From contig OZ037773.1 of assembly GCA_964035545.1 (NCBI GenBank), positions 3,267,751-3,327,750 on the forward strand: a DNA stretch of 60,000 nt, written 5' to 3'. A program made the translations under genes and the position numbers. The DNA comes from Bugula neritina. Its lineage: Eukaryota > Bryozoa > Gymnolaemata > Cheilostomatida > Bugulidae. The notes under the pieces are model-generated. The model saw nothing but the letters and a program-made list of their open reading frames with translations, did no database searches and was not told the origin of the DNA. Positions 1 to 12,726 of this stretch are shown here, piece after piece (position 1 is the stretch's first letter; every line of letters starts with the position of its first letter).

Positions 1-75
1 TCTTCATTCAACTGAGATCAAGAAATTTCCTTAATATAATTAAGTTTATTTGGATTACTTTCTGGTTTATTCAAG

Positions 76-292
76 GGGAGCAGTCATGGTCTAGGGGTAA
101 AAGCAGTTGCTTAGTAAAAACATGTCATGGGTTTGAGCCCTGACAAAGGCTTTTGGTGATGTTAAAAAGAGCATATAGTCATAATTGCTCCTGTGCCTCA
201 TCTGAATGAGTCCTTGGCCCAATTTACCAAAAATCCTTTTCACCAGGGGTTTCTCACGGGGATGGTAGCTATAAACTTGCGTGAGTGATTTT
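76..292 (+). mobile_element. tRNA-derived SINE, copy 1
   Basis: About 217 bp with RNA polymerase III box A-like TGGTCTAGGGGT (87-98) and box B-like GGGTTTGAGCCC (129-140), then a conserved body (GGTGATGTTAAAAAGAGCAT) and an end reading AAACTTGCGTGAGTG. It is flanked by the perfect 10-bp duplication TTTATTCAAG at 66-75 and 293-302. It lies in an intron of the CUB gene, sense to it, and its 3' duplication ends 24 bases before the next exon. Confidence 0.88.
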
Positions 293-326
293 TTTATTCA
301 AGTGTCTAGCAGAAGTTGTGTTGTAG

Positions 327-3300
327 TATGTCCTCAGTGAATTCCTTGCTATTTCTCTCCGTCCTGCCTGATCTTAGCAGCAGCAAAGTCTCTAGCATCA
401 CAGTATACAACGTCAACTCTACTGGCGGTATCGCTGTCGTGTCTAATCGCACTTTCGAAGCTAGTACAGGTAGGTGGTTTCAAGTGTGTTCTTGTTACAT
501 AATAACTTGTGACTCAGTTGGTTACAAACTTGCTTGTTCCTTTACGTACAGCATCGTTTGCTCTAATTAAATTTTAAAATGTTGACTGGAAGCACCTACT
601 GTGTTGTAACTTGTGCCAAAAATTATGAATGGATTGCATACAAATTTGTATTTTTTCTTAGGTTTTGACTATATTAAATGCAGATTTTGAAAAAAATTAC
701 TCATTTTGCAAACCTCGGCTAAGGCTGTTTCCCTGCCATAGCTTTTAGCAGTGTGTCTGCTGCTCTTTATGCAGAAAGTTATTGTGAAAGGTATTGAGGT
801 TGGTTATAGTGGTGTAGGTGTTGTAATAGTTGTACACTTTAATTTCTTTCTCTCTCTCCCTCTCTCTCTCTCTCTCCGTTTCGAGTGACAGTAAAGACAA
901 TGTTCTTTGTTCCAGTCGACCCGTACATGGTTGTTGGATTTGGCCGAGATGCAAACGAAACTGAGGAGGTCATCAGGGTTGAGGTGAGACTCAGTGAAAG
1001 CCTGGCTGACAATGCTACCGTTTTCATAGCAACCTATAATAACGAGAGTGAGTAACTTCTCTGTTTCTATGATATTAAAACTGAATACTGGTACTCCTAT
1101 ATTTATGGCATATTTTGATATTTGCATAGTTTATATCATACTGTAATAAAACATGTTATGATCTACATAGCAACATACATACTGACTATAGCAACCTGCA
1201 CTGTTTCCATAGCAACACATATACTGACTATAGCAACCTGCACTGTTTCCATAGCAGTACATAAACTGTTTATAGCAACCTGCACTGTTTCCATAGCAAC
1301 ATTTATCAACAGACATTTTGACACCTGCATTTAGTTAATGAATAAACAAGTCCGAAAAATAAATGCATTCTCTATTATATATTTTTCTCAGTGAAGGTAG
1401 TAATTTACTGCAAAAAGTAGCCAACTTTATAGTGAATGAATGAAGAAGCAATCCATATCGTAAAATAAATACATTAGCTGCTATGCAGACCTAAATAACT
1501 TTATTAAATGCTAAATATTGCACCTATAAGTCTAAAGTGTGAATTCTGGTACATATTTCAAGTCACCTGAGAATTGTTACCTCCGCGAAATCTTCTTTGA
1601 GACTTGTGTTACCTTCTTCTGAGTCCGATTGATAAGGTTGAAGTTGCTGTTAATGTCCAACAGATAAATTGATCTTGCAGCTACTAACTGCGATATTTTG
1701 TAAAGCTAGTCGAGTTCTATTGCCGTATTCACAGCCTGTAAGTTGGACTACCCAAGCGTGCCGTCCATGATTAAGAACCCTGACTACGAGATGGGAAGCA
1801 ACGCTAACATGACCTTCGTGTGTGAGCTTGCTGTCACCAAGATTAAGGATGCCTCGTCTGTCACCTCTTTTGTCTTCACTCAGTTCATGTTCAGTGAGCC
1901 GTCTTTTCTGAGAGTCAACACCACTCGATCTGGTATATAATACATTACACCCTGTATATAATATACTACACTCTGTATATAATACATTACACCCTGTATA
2001 TAATATACTACACTCTGTATATAATACATTACACCCTGTATATAATATACTACACTCTGTATATAATATATTACACTCTGTATATAATATATTACACTCT
2101 GTATATAATATACTACACTCTGTATATAATATATTACACTCTGTATATAATACATTACACCCTGTATATAATATATTACACTGTATATAATATATTACAC
2201 TCTGTATATAATACATTACACTCTGTATATAATATATTACACTCTGTATATAATATATTACACTCTGTATATAATATAATACGCTCTATATATAATATAT
2301 TACACTCTGTATATAATATATTACGCTCTATATATAATATATTACACTCTGTATATAATATATTACACTCTGTATATAATACATATGATTCTGAAAACCA
2401 TATAATCTGTTTGACAGACCAATACACTGGCTCTGAGCTGCCACCAGATGTCATTGCAAGACACGAACTTTTTCTGGAGATGCAGATCAGTTTACAGAGT
2501 TCTGACCAGTTCACTTTGTCCATGACGTCATCAACTAAAGGTGTGCTGCTTAATCTGTTGACAATGTATATAAATAGCAACGAAAAGTGTATATAAATAG
2601 AAATGATGGCGAGGTTTATAAAGGGAAAAGCTGAGTTTCAAGTCGAATTCTTATGCGTCTATTATCCTAGCTATCTGAAAATTTGGTACGAAATAAGATC
2701 AAATATATTATTTGTTTTTGTCAATAGTGATAATTCAGCTGTAGTGGTGGACTGAAGGATGTAGGGTTCCATTTGTGTGCAATTATGGTTGAACATAGTT
2801 TAACAATAAACGATCATATTGAATTGAAGAGTGTGGCTATAACTGATGATAGTTCCTTCCTAATCGTGAAGTTTTATTTTATGGATGGAGCACAAAAGTT
2901 TTATTTCAGTGAGTAGGTAGATGTTGCAACACCCAATTGCAATGTTCTATGAAGTTTGGTTTGAGTAAGTTGAAAAGACTCAGCTTTACAAATGTCCGCC
3001 CATTTCCCGTTTTCTTGTTGAGATGGGAACTCTGAAATAACTTTTTGGAGTAAAGAAAATGGAGCATGGTTTAAATAGAACGTAACTTAGAAAATAGTTC
3101 AAGTCTTTACAGCTTTAAGTTCAACTCCTTCTAATCTACCTTGTAGCACAATCATATTTCTAGTACTACAGTCTGTGTGCCTTTTGTATACCCCACAATA
3201 TTGGCTACCAATATGTTATATTTTATCATAGCTATAATTTGAAACCTGTTACCTCTTTTTCAGCTTGGAATTGTTTTAATGGATCCCATGTTCTATTAGT

Positions 3301-6300
3301 GTTCTGAAGAAACTGCTGTCAACTTTGCTTGCTATTTCACAACTTTCATCAACTCTCTCATTTTAGCCTAACATCTTATTTACCACATTAATATTGATTT
3401 TTCTCAGACAGAACACAGTGCTGCCTGCTCATGTTATTTTTGTTTGTTGATTTAGTACTAATTAGAATATAATGCTGCTGCCGTTCTTTATATAAGTGTG
3501 TTTATTCATGCCGTCAGCAGTCTACTTCTTTCATTGTGGGGTACACAATAGACACTTCTGTGTGTTATACTAAATACATACACATATTATACTCATGATC
3601 TGAGCAAGGTAAGTGCAGTAGTGGAGAAATTGGGAAAAGCCTCTGTTCTAGATCAGAAATATAGCATGAGAAGTTATGTTCTCGCGAGAATTTCAACCAA
3701 CGCCCCAAAGCAAAATTTAATAGTAAAATTAATGACCTTAGGTTATCTCAATTTCTCCAATGCTGCTCCTAAACTGGTTTAACTGGGTTCAGCATTGCAT
3801 GGTAACTGGTTGATATAATTATTTCTGCAGATTGCACCAAGTATGTGAGTGTGACGTCAGACGGGACAAATGTCACCAGCCCCAGTTATCCGTCTGCTTA
3901 CGACAACAACCTCTTCTGTAAACTCATGCTCATGTCTGCTGATAACAAGTATGTATTTTATAGCTGGTCTTCTTTAAATTGTAGTAGCCTAAGCACTCCA
4001 TATTTTCTTGAAAAATTGTGGTTTGCTTTGAAACTCCCTGCTAAATAACTTTTCCTCAACTTCTAATCTAAAACACAGACTATTTTGAATTTCTCTGTTA
4101 CTGTACTGGCTTCCCTCTGGATTGCTCTATAAGCAGCTCCTAGTTGGGGGTGATTTGGGTTCCAAATTCTAATTTATACCCCATACTCAACTCCAAACTT
4201 GAGAACTCAACTACTGCACCCAATCACCCCCCCCCCAACTCGTAGCTGCTCATGGAACAATTCTTCTCACTTCTCAGTCTTGTGTGTTGCCGAGTTAATG
4301 GTTCTTTCTGTAAATCTAATTACTGTGTTTTGATTATCTCGACATGTTTTTACAATTGTACTTTGCCTTATTTTTACTCTTTCTACTCTCTGCTGTCATC
4401 TAGCTCTTTGTGTGCCTTCCAGGCAGTAGTCAAAGTAGTAATGTCTACACTGTCAAGCTACGCTCACCAATATACTTGCAAATGTATAGTTTTGCATATT
4501 GCATTCATACAGTACTCAGTGTGCTCTTAGATAATAGATTTAATTTTGCTGATGCACGTGTCATTTTGTTGGGTATTCAGTAAATTTCAGACCTTGACAA
4601 TTAATTTAGAATTTTTAGTTCCTATAATATTGAAAAGAGCATCATATATATAAATTAATAAAATATAGTATGAAGAAATCAATGGATTATTCTATAAGCA
4701 GCCCTGAGTTAGGGGTGGCTGAGTGCAATAGTTAGGGGTTCTCCAGTTTAAAGTAGGGGTTTATTGAAAATCCCCACTCCAGCCTTTGTTACATTTATTT
4801 TACATTATGTTGTTTTGCACAGACCTCTTCAACTGACAGTCACCAAAATTGATTTGGCTAAAGATAATGACAAAGTAGAGGTTGTTGATGGGGGAGCTAG
4901 TAGAGCAAGTGGTAGAATCATAGCAACCCTGTCTGCTTTGGATAATTATAAAGACAAAGGTTTGTTTCCTCACATCTGAGACAGAGCTATTTGGTTAATA
5001 AATTAGTTACCATTCAAATCGCTTGGTTAAGAAATACTGACCAATCAACAAATCGGGTTGCAAGCATACAATCATGAATTTCTCTGATATATCCTTTATG
5101 AAACAACTTTATCAGACTGGAATTCTTTTTTGGATTTGTCAGGCTCCATGTTTAGTATTTCTGTTGTAAAGTTATACAGCCACATGATAATGCATGAATT
5201 TGTTATTTGTTAACCCTTCACAGTTCCAGACAACAAAGTTCGAAAATTTTACAATTTACATTTTACAATATTTTAAATAAATATAGCAGCTGCTTTTAAA
5301 AAAGTTTATGAATCGTATTCAACTCAGTCGTATATGTATTCTGACTTTGAGCTTTTGTTGCCAACCCTGTGTTGCCTCTTGTACCATCTCAACAGAGACG
5401 TGTTTATCTTCTGGTAGATGCTGTGCTGGTGAGCAGTGGGCCGGTGGTAATGGTAAGGTTCACCACAGACGATTTGGGTACGGCTAGTGGGTTCATCTTG
5501 GTGGCTTCAGAAATAGGTGAGGTTTTCGCCCCATTGTCATGGCTTAGAAATATGCAAATGGATGTTTCTATGGATGAGTTTGTGGTTGAGGTTTGCTGAA
5601 CTTATGGTTGTGATTTCACTAACTGCTACTGTTGACTGACATCAAATGATAAATTCATTAGCATAATGTTTTCTGTGCTGTTTACTTTGTTCACACTATC
5701 TCTAGTATAACGTTGTTGACTTGCTGAGTTATTTATATACCAAACATTAATATGCTATTAATACATGATATGATTTGTGATTCATCCCTATGTTATGTAT
5801 AAATGCTTTATAGTTATAATTAGAGTCATTCTTTCTATGCTGTACACTTTATACCTTGCAATAATAAACCTTACCATACATTATTCTAATGGTCTCATCT
5901 AAATAATTATTAATGCAAACATAAAAAAAAACATTATACCATCTAGTCATGATGATTCTTTGATTATATATATTATAATATTTATTCTTTTGACTATAGA
6001 GCTTGCAATGCTTCTTTCATTTTCAAAGCAATGTTCTCTTTTTTAGATGAGGGCGGTCGTTTCTACGTTCCCTCTAAAATCCAGTTCCCGGCTGCAAATA
6101 CCACTGTTGCCGGGCCCGTGAACCTAGTGCTGCAAGCTCCTGATGAGCAGATGGTGTGTAGAATATTACGTGTATCTATTTGTTGTCATAGCAACCGCGT
6201 CATGTGATCACTTAATCATAGACTTCAAACCTGTTCTATTTTCCAACCATCTTGTTTCACCAGTAAACCCATGTGGGTATATATTTCTTTCTTTGAACTC

Positions 6301-9300
6301 ATCCTGTTTGTTATCAAGTAATGTCTTTGTATGTTTAAGTACTGACTTGTTGCATCAAGTACTAACTCATACACATTCAAGTACTTACTGCAGGTGAAGC
6401 TCTCGCTGGAAAAAGCTATTACTAAAGATGATGCCACAATGAAGTGTTATGATGGAGACAGCACCAGCTCACCTGTCATTGCTCAGTACAGGTACATTAT
6501 ATACGTTATAGTATGGGTGTCTTGTGTCAAAACAACTGTTCTGCTTTATACTTGATAACATGTATGCTGTGCGGTGCTGTACTGTGTGTGCTGTGCGGTG
6601 CTGTACTGTGTGTCTGTGCAGTGCTGTACTGTGAAGTGCTGTACTGTGTGTCTGTGCTGCAGGTGCGTGTGGGGTGTCTGTGTGTAGAATATAATGCATG
6701 GACACCTAATATAAAGTATAGCATTGATCTATATAGTTTGAAATATAATATGGTCCATTTATTGAATGATTTGACTTGTAAATGGCATGTAAAGCTCAAC
6801 AAATTTCAAGATATTGCTTCAAGTACTAAATTTGAGTTGTTGAGAATATAACTCCAAATTTAGAACCGCATTTGCAGTTATACTATTATTTGTTACAGTA
6901 AGCAGTTTGATTTGTATCCCGTCTTCTCGTCTAAGGACAAGATGTTGTGCGTGGCCAGTGGCGTAGGCAACTCCACACTATTCATTGCTGCTGACAGCGT
7001 CACCGACGGTGAGTACGTCTGTTCACTTGCCAGCTCATTTCCTGTAACTACTGCAGATGATATTTTGAAGTTCCTATATAGCAAAGTATCTCTTCTAAGG
7101 AAAATTTAATGCTGAAATACAATTATGTTGCTGGACGGCGTAGAATTCATTGCATTGTAACACTAATGGATTGTAACTGTAGAGCTCATTGCATTGTAAC
7201 AGTAGTGTCATATCGTAGGTCAAGGCAAATTCTCCAGCTCCGCTATTGACAGTCTCAGTCTGAATCTGCCGGTGAAAGAAGCAGGGGAAGCCGACTACCA
7301 GTTCAATTGGATTGTTCAGCCCGAAGTGAATACCTCGGTCTATGACGGTAATGTGGATAATGTTACTATACTCACCTTATTATTATTGTACTTACTATAG
7401 TATTAATACACTTACCTTAATATTAATATACTTACCTTGATATTACTATACTTGCTTTAAAATTACATTTATATCTGTAGCAACACATTTATATCTATAG
7501 TAACACGTGTATATATCTGTAGCTACACATGTATATCTGTAGTAATACGTGTGTGTCTGTAGCGACACATGTAGACATGTTATTGTGTGTTCACAGTAAT
7601 CCAGCTGGTCATCACGGAAGTAGATTTCCCCGACACCGACTCTGAGATCTCCATGAAAGTGCAGACTATGAACTCAGTTAATCTCGTCAACATCACCAGA
7701 GACTCTGTGTTTCCCCTGAAACTTCGTTCTGTTGTCACTGCAGGACTCAGGTGTGTTCTAGAAATCCAGTTCTGTGATGTGTGGAAGTTGTCCCTTTTTC
7801 TGTCAATAGAAACTGTAAAATTTATTGAATAACTTTGGAATGTGAAGACTGGTAAAGGCTTGTCCAGAATTATTAGTTGCAATTCTCAAATAAGCAGTTG
7901 GTTACATCACTACAGCAACTAGCACCTTTGATAACTCCTCAGTCTTTTTTGTAGGTAAAATGTATCCAATACTTGTTTTACACAATCTATATTACTGCTC
8001 TTTGTTTCAGATTGCTGATAGACATAAAACCATCAAATACTTTTGTGACTGCCGGTGGTCAGAAACCCAGCCTATTAGTCACTGCGGATTACTCTGTAGA
8101 GAAGAGTAAAGTGGATATTGCCGGCCCTACCTCGTCCTCTGGTTCCGTTATGTCCCCTTTCTACCCTGAAGGTGAGGGACAGCTACCACATTCTCTATTT
8201 CTTTACAAGGTTTTGCTGTGAAATACGAATCTTGGTTAATTCTTTTTCAGTCTGTGATAATTTTTTTGTTATTGGTTTATGAGAAATCAGATTTCTATTC
8301 ACTTTTGCTATAGTTAATAAACATTGTCGGAGATAGATAGGCTGCTTAAATTAAATTTTTCAACTGGAAATAAAACAGATTTTGTACACCAAGTGGCTTA
8401 TCCATGCTTATAGAGGCTTATGGAAAGCTATTGAGGCTCTATTGCTATTCTACGTAGGTATGTTTATAGACAAATTTGATTTCCTGTAGTCATTCTAGAA
8501 TTTTCTCTGTCCAAGACTTTAGTGGTATGTTACATCATTCTACTCTCTATTCCTATGAGCTGTTCTAGCATCTGTGATTAGTAGTTAGTTTTTGGAGTTG
8601 TCGGCTTATATATCGGCAATGGCTAAACAATTTATTAAAATAGTCATGGGTTCAAAACTGATTTTTCTACTTGATTCAGCAACAACAACTTACATGAATT
8701 AGAAAGAACCATGAATCCGAAGCTATGTCTTTAAAAATTAAACTATTTTTAATGTATAAGAGTTGCCTTCTCTCACTAATTGAGACCATATATATCAATA
8801 GCATTGTACTTGTAAAAATATTTATTAAAATGATGTCATCAACAGTGTTAAAATTTCAAGACTATTGCATTATGCAAAATTATATTAATTAGTTTCAGGA
8901 ATCATTCTATAAGCAGCTCTGGGTTAGCGGTGACTGAGTGAAATAGTTTAGGATCTTTAAGTTTGGAGTTTAGGGTTCCAACTTAACCCCTAAACTCGAG
9001 AATTCTAAATTACTGCATGTAGTCACTTGGAGCTGCTTTTAGAATGGTTCTATTTTCAACATTAATTGCCTGAATCTATATCATTATAGTGACTAAAATA
9101 TAACCTAAGGCTAGCTTACAGCATTCCTTTGTGTCAACTGCTAGGTTCTCCACTGTACACGGACAGCACCTGGATGTTCACTGTGGAGGCCAACAACTCC
9201 TTACAGCTCTCCTTCTCCTCCATCTTCAGCCTTCCTCTCTCGTCACAACTCAACATAACACAGCAGGGGGGTGGCAGCAGTGACGTCTCGTACACCGGTT

Positions 9301-12300
9301 TGTTTTCACAAGGCATTGGCTAAAGAGTTTCTCATCAGAGAGATTAGTGTTTTGTATAAGTTATATGTGTGTGTGTGTGTAAGAGCGGCAGTGGTCTAGA
9401 GGTTAGAGCGTTTGCTTAGTAAACACCAAGTGGTGGGTTTAAACCCCAGACAAAGGCCATTGGTGATGTTAGAAAGAGCATCTAGTTATAATTGCGCCTG
9501 TATCCCATCTGAATATGTCCTTAGCCCAATTTAATAAAAACCCTTTCCACCAGGGGCTTGGTGGCAGCGATGGCAACTATATACTTGCATGAGTTTATGT
9601 GTGTGCGCGTGTGTGTATTGCGGTAGTATATTTATGGAGGTACTACATTGGTTGTCTCATTCTTCTATTTTTATAAAATTATGTTTTTTATGCTAATACT
9701 TTCTCATAAAGCTTTGACGTTCAATGGTAGCTTCTTCATTGCTACAGTAAAGAACTTCTGGTGAATTGTATAGCTAGTTATACCTCCTGCAGGTCCAATG
9801 CCTGCTGCACCATCTGATCTGGTTATCAACAACACCAAGGGAAATGAGTCCATCACAGTCACTGTTCATCTCATCACTGGTTCCAGAGATTCTTCCAAGG
9901 TGGAGATAACTTACACTTTCCTAGGTCAGTTTTCCAGTAGCTGTACAGATTTACCTGTTAAGAAAGTTGGTCCTGTGCTCTGGTGAATTAATCAGCTGAG
10001 TTATGGGTTCACTTGTTGATTTTTAGTCTCGGGAGGTAGAGAACGATAGTTACTACTCTTAGGACTCTGTGTGATTGAATGAGTTAATACTGTACCTTCA
10101 CATATGGTACTCATGCTCAGTATTATTATATATATTCAGTGTGCACATCAGCAAACTGTAGTTTCAAATATGTGATGCCTCACATAATTGTCGCTTTTGC
10201 CACTCGGCTTTGGGGCCACAGGCTTGGTGTAAAAGCGAGTGTTGCCATTTTTGCTCAATGTCTTTCTTCCATGGGAAAAATTATCCCGATATTTTCTGTA
10301 TCTCAGAAATACTTTGTGGGGGTAGGTACAGTAATAGAAACATTGAGAAAAGCCTGTGTTTTTGATTAAAAATGCAACAACAAAAGTCATGTTCTAGAGA
10401 GAATTTCAACCCTTGCCCCAAACTCGCATTTACTAAGGAAATTCGTCAACGTAGACTATCTCAATTTTTCACTACTGCACCTAAACACCTTGTGCTCCCC
10501 TCTTTGTGTGCGGCTATAACTAGGGATCGGCCATGGTGTAAGGGTTAGAGCGTTTGACTAGCAAACAAGAAGTCATGGCTTTGAGCCCAGACGAAGGCCA
10601 TTGGTGATGTTAGGAAGAGCATCCAGTTATAATTGCTCCTGTGCCTCATCTTAATAAGTCCTTAGCCGATTTAACACAAAAAAACCCTCCCATCAGGGGT
10701 TTTCTCACAAGGATAGTGACTATAAACTTGCGTGAGTGAATTTTTTGTGCGCGGCTATAACTTATCATTAATTGACATGGCTCCATGTTTAGATGCTGGA
10801 TACAGCGGACTGCTGGGTAAGGTACCCCAAGAACTTATTGTGACGCAGCAGGTGGAGGACAGCTATGCTGCCACCTGGATACTCACCACACCTAAAACCA
10901 ACAGCGTTGGTCAGCTGCAGAGAATCAACCTGGCTGTCACTTTTGATAAATCCAACACTACAGTGTAAGTGTGCTCTCTTTTATTATTTATTCTTGGCAC
11001 ATGTCACCACCTGTTGGCACATGCCACCACCTGTTCTTAAAGTCACCCACTCATTGCTGTACTAACTGATGTTTTATGAATTCACAGGCTAGAGCTGAGA
11101 GATGGAGCCAATGCATTCTCACCTTTTATACCTTCTCCTAAAACTCCTTACGAGAAATATTCTGTGACCACCAACTCCAACCAACTGTTTGTCAGTTACC
11201 GGTTTGCTGGAGGGAGTAACACTACCACCTCTTCATCATTAGCTCTCACAGCCATGGTCGACGGTTAGTTTGCTTGTTGATAATTCATTCGTCTGCTTAT
11301 GTGACTTGATATCTAGGTGAAGATAATTTCTAAATGTTATTGTAATATAGTGTAATAACTAATTTATAACTCTGGTAATGATATTGCAATCATCAGCTGG
11401 GTGTCATATTTTTCTCTGTTGACTTTTTATAGCAATATGTAGGTCTACTGTAATAATAATATGCAGCTGTGTTACTACCATTATAATTATGTGTAGTTCT
11501 GTAACTCTTTAATATTGCTAGGTTCTCCCACTATTGGTATATTGTAAATGGTAATTATTGCTGTTTAAATATATTAGGATATTGTGTTGTATTCCAACTG
11601 TTCTGCCATGACATAGCGTTACATACCAGTGTAAAGCAATCCTTTGCTGCACCACCTCCTTTAGTATGCAAATGGGATAGTATTATGCTGTATATTTTAT
11701 TACAAGAGTTATATTACCTTGCTTAGTACAAGAGTTGTATTACCCTGTATATTATATTACGGGAGTTATATTACCCTGTATATTGTATTGCCCTGTATAT
11801 TACAAGAGTTATACTACCCTGTGTATTATATTACCCTGTATGTTATAGTATGCAAGGGCTCATCCCAATGCAAGGACCAGTCTAATCAGGAAATCTGCTT
11901 TCCCTCCGTCTGGAGATGCGACGGTATTTATCATTGTCAAGATGGCAAAGATGAAAAGGGTTAGTATTGGGGTTACACATTGTGAGCCAATCAGCTCTAA
12001 GATAACTGTTGTAGCCAATCCGTGCTCAGCTTACTGTGTAGTCAAGTATTTCTCATACAAAGATATAACCAATGAAATTGGTGCTTACTCAATCAGCCAA
12101 TCAGCTACTTGTACCGGGTTTACTCTTCAAGTGTTTTGTTTATGACTAACTCTTACGGAAATGTGAGTTTTTACTAAAGAAATTTGACGTCGGAAACACC
12201 AAAACACATTCAGTAATGTTTTTGGTTGCCAAAGTTGTGTGTTCACTAGAAATACAGAAACATGGCATCAGCCTTATAAAGAAGTGTGCTTAGTCATTCA

Positions 12301-12726
12301 GGGTGCGCCAGTCTTATAAGCATCCGATTTTGCAGAAATTTCTAAATGTAGAAAAGTGCACAAAGTTTAAATTATCACTAATTTCATAAAAATGGAGGCA
12401 GTTTCCAAAAATAGATGTATTTTTATAGAACCAACAGACTCTACATTGATTTTATATTAGTAGTGCTTGTATCAGTAGCCTTGGCTCCAACTGGACACAT
12501 ATAGCAGCCCTTTTATCTTACAGGTTGCGACGCTACCAAACCTCCCCCAACCAAGGAGCCAGATACTGGCAAGGAAGGCGCTCCGGCGTGGGTAGTGGTT
12601 GTCAGCATACTGGGTGGTATCGTTATTGGTGTCATCCTAACTGCCATCATCATCACGGTGGTTATGCGAAGGAGGGGCAGAGGCTATGACAGACTCAATG
12701 AGCTCATGACTCCTGTGCCCACATAG
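327..12726 (+). CDS. Multi-CUB, LDLa-containing single-pass membrane protein (5' partial)
   Basis: Nineteen exons are visible: 327-469, 916-1047, 1735-1932, 2418-2540, 3831-3948, 4823-4959, 5418-5516, 6047-6153, 6394-6491, 6899-7008, 7219-7347, 7597-7750, 8011-8171, 9145-9297, 9793-9924, 10793-10964, 11088-11263, 11849-11959, 12524-12726. Intron phases agree throughout and about 885 residues are seen; the start lies left of the window. Exons 5-7 form a CUB domain (SPSYPSAYDNN motif, then a GFILVASE end). Exons 8-10, 13-15 and 16-17 look like more divergent CUB folds. Exon 18 with the start of exon 19 encodes an LDL-receptor class A module with six cysteines and an acidic DGKDEKGC end. Exon 19 then gives a Pro/Thr linker, one hydrophobic helix (WVVVVSILGGIVIGVILTAI), a basic stop-transfer RRRGRG and a short tail. 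Many NxT/S sequons fit an extracellular protein. Role inferred: cell-surface adhesion or ligand binding. The domain types are clear; orthology is not. Confidence 0.85.
844..880. repeat. CT microsatellite
   Basis: Run of CTCTCT with a few interruptions, 36 bases before exon 2 (916) of the CUB gene. It may serve as a long polypyrimidine tract. Confidence 0.85.
1170..1310. repeat. 42-bp tandem repeat, CUB-gene intron 2
   Basis: Just over three copies of a 42-bp unit containing GTTTCCATAGCAAC and ACTATAGCAACCTGCACT. The GTTTCCATAGCAAC part resembles an RFX X-box and also the 3' end of the preceding exon (GTTTTCATAGCAACC, 1019-1033). Confidence 0.85.
1933..2385. repeat. 21-bp minisatellite filling CUB-gene intron 3
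   Basis: About 21 copies of a unit like TGTATATAATATATTACACTC, with variants ACACCC and ACGCTC. The first base of the array is the first base of the intron: the donor GTATAT is itself repeat sequence. The array covers over 90% of the 485-bp intron. Because 21 is a multiple of three, it creates long open frames on both strands that are not genes. Confidence 0.95.
3608..3776. mobile_element. Foldback element (MITE family B), copy 1
   Basis: The left end GCAGTAGTGGAGAAATTGGG and right end CTCAATTTCTCCAATGCTGC are inverted repeats. The interior (AAAAGCCT..., GAGAATTTCAACC..., GCCCCAAA) matches the element near 10320. No coding capacity. Confidence 0.7.
4121..4262. mobile_element. Foldback element (MITE family A), copy 1
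   Basis: Imperfect terminal inverted repeats of about 34 bp: the left arm runs ATTGCTCTATAAGCAGCTCC and continues into TAGTTGGGGG; the right arm is its near reverse complement ending GAGCTGCTCATGGAACAAT-like. The same ends occur at 8899-9050 and the left end at 4684-4770. It lies in a CUB-gene intron. Confidence 0.72.
4684..4770. mobile_element. Foldback element (MITE family A), left-end fragment
   Basis: GATTATTCTATAAGCAGCCC, then GAGTTAGGGGTGGCTGAGTG, matches the left arm of the copies at 4121 and 8899. The right arm is missing, so this is a truncated copy. Confidence 0.6.
6566..6662. repeat. GTGCTGTACTGTGT tandem repeat, CUB-gene intron
   Basis: Four to five irregular copies of a ~27-30 bp unit CTGTGCGGTGCTGTACTGTG. 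It starts about 75 bases after the donor at 6492. No gene. Confidence 0.8.
7348..7470. repeat. Degenerate ~24-bp repeat from the donor of CUB-gene exon 11
   Basis: Imperfect copies of ATACTCACCTTATTATTATT / ATACTTACCTTGATATTACT run from a few bases after the splice donor at 7348. Copies are diverged, with four to five recognisable. Related ACACATGTATATCTGTAG units follow to 7570. Confidence 0.65.
8899..9050. mobile_element. Foldback element (MITE family A), copy 3
   Basis: About 152 bp. The left arm GAATCATTCTATAAGCAGCTC is mirrored by GAGCTGCTTTTAGAATGGTTC at the right end. The interior (GTGACTGAGTGAAATAGTTTA) matches the fragment at 4684. It lies in a CUB-gene intron about 95 bases before exon 9145. 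Confidence 0.75.
9382..9594 (+). mobile_element. tRNA-derived SINE, copy 2
   Basis: Same head (AGTGGTCTAGAGGTTAGAG, box B-like GGGTTTAAACCCC) and body as copy 1, ending in ACTTGCATGAGT. TG-rich sequence borders both sides (TTATATGTGTGTG on the left, TTTATGTGTGTG on the right), so the target duplication is probably within a GT repeat and its exact length is unclear. It lies in an intron of the CUB gene, sense strand. Confidence 0.85.
10320..10488. mobile_element. Foldback element (MITE family B), copy 2
   Basis: Matches the 3608-3776 element along its length: GAGAAAAGCCTGTGTT, GAGAATTTCAACCCTTGCCCC, then CTCAATTTTTCACTACTGCACC as the inverted right end. It lies 15 bp before the target duplication of SINE copy 3. 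Confidence 0.7.
10522..10743 (+). mobile_element. tRNA-derived SINE, copy 3
   Basis: Full-length copy with head ATGGTGTAAGGGTTAGAG and the shared body (GGTGATGTTAGGAAGAGCAT). A 19-bp target duplication, TTTGTGTGCGGCTATAACT at 10503-10521 and the same with one change at 10744-10762, brackets it exactly. It sits in the sense direction 30 bases (after the duplication) before exon 10793-10964 of the CUB gene. Confidence 0.93.
11700..11848. repeat. Degenerate tandem repeat abutting the acceptor of the LDLa exon
   Basis: Copies of ACAAGAGTTATATTACCCTG and TATATTATATTACCCTGTAT of variable length end in TGTTATAG, the 3' splice site itself (exon starts 11849). Confidence 0.75.

Noticed and set aside
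1170-2385. CRISPR-like array
   Set aside because: Direct repeats without unique spacers in an animal gene intron; these are minisatellites.
1650-2580. Minus-strand frames of up to 188 codons over the 21-bp repeat
   Set aside because: A repeat whose length is a multiple of three keeps frames open by itself; the translation is a YIQSVIY-type reiteration with no start context or domain.
5369-5417. Earlier acceptor (CAG at 5393-5395) for CUB exon 7
   Set aside because: It breaks the reading frame from exon 6; the acceptor at 5416-5417 restores phase and the CUB fold.
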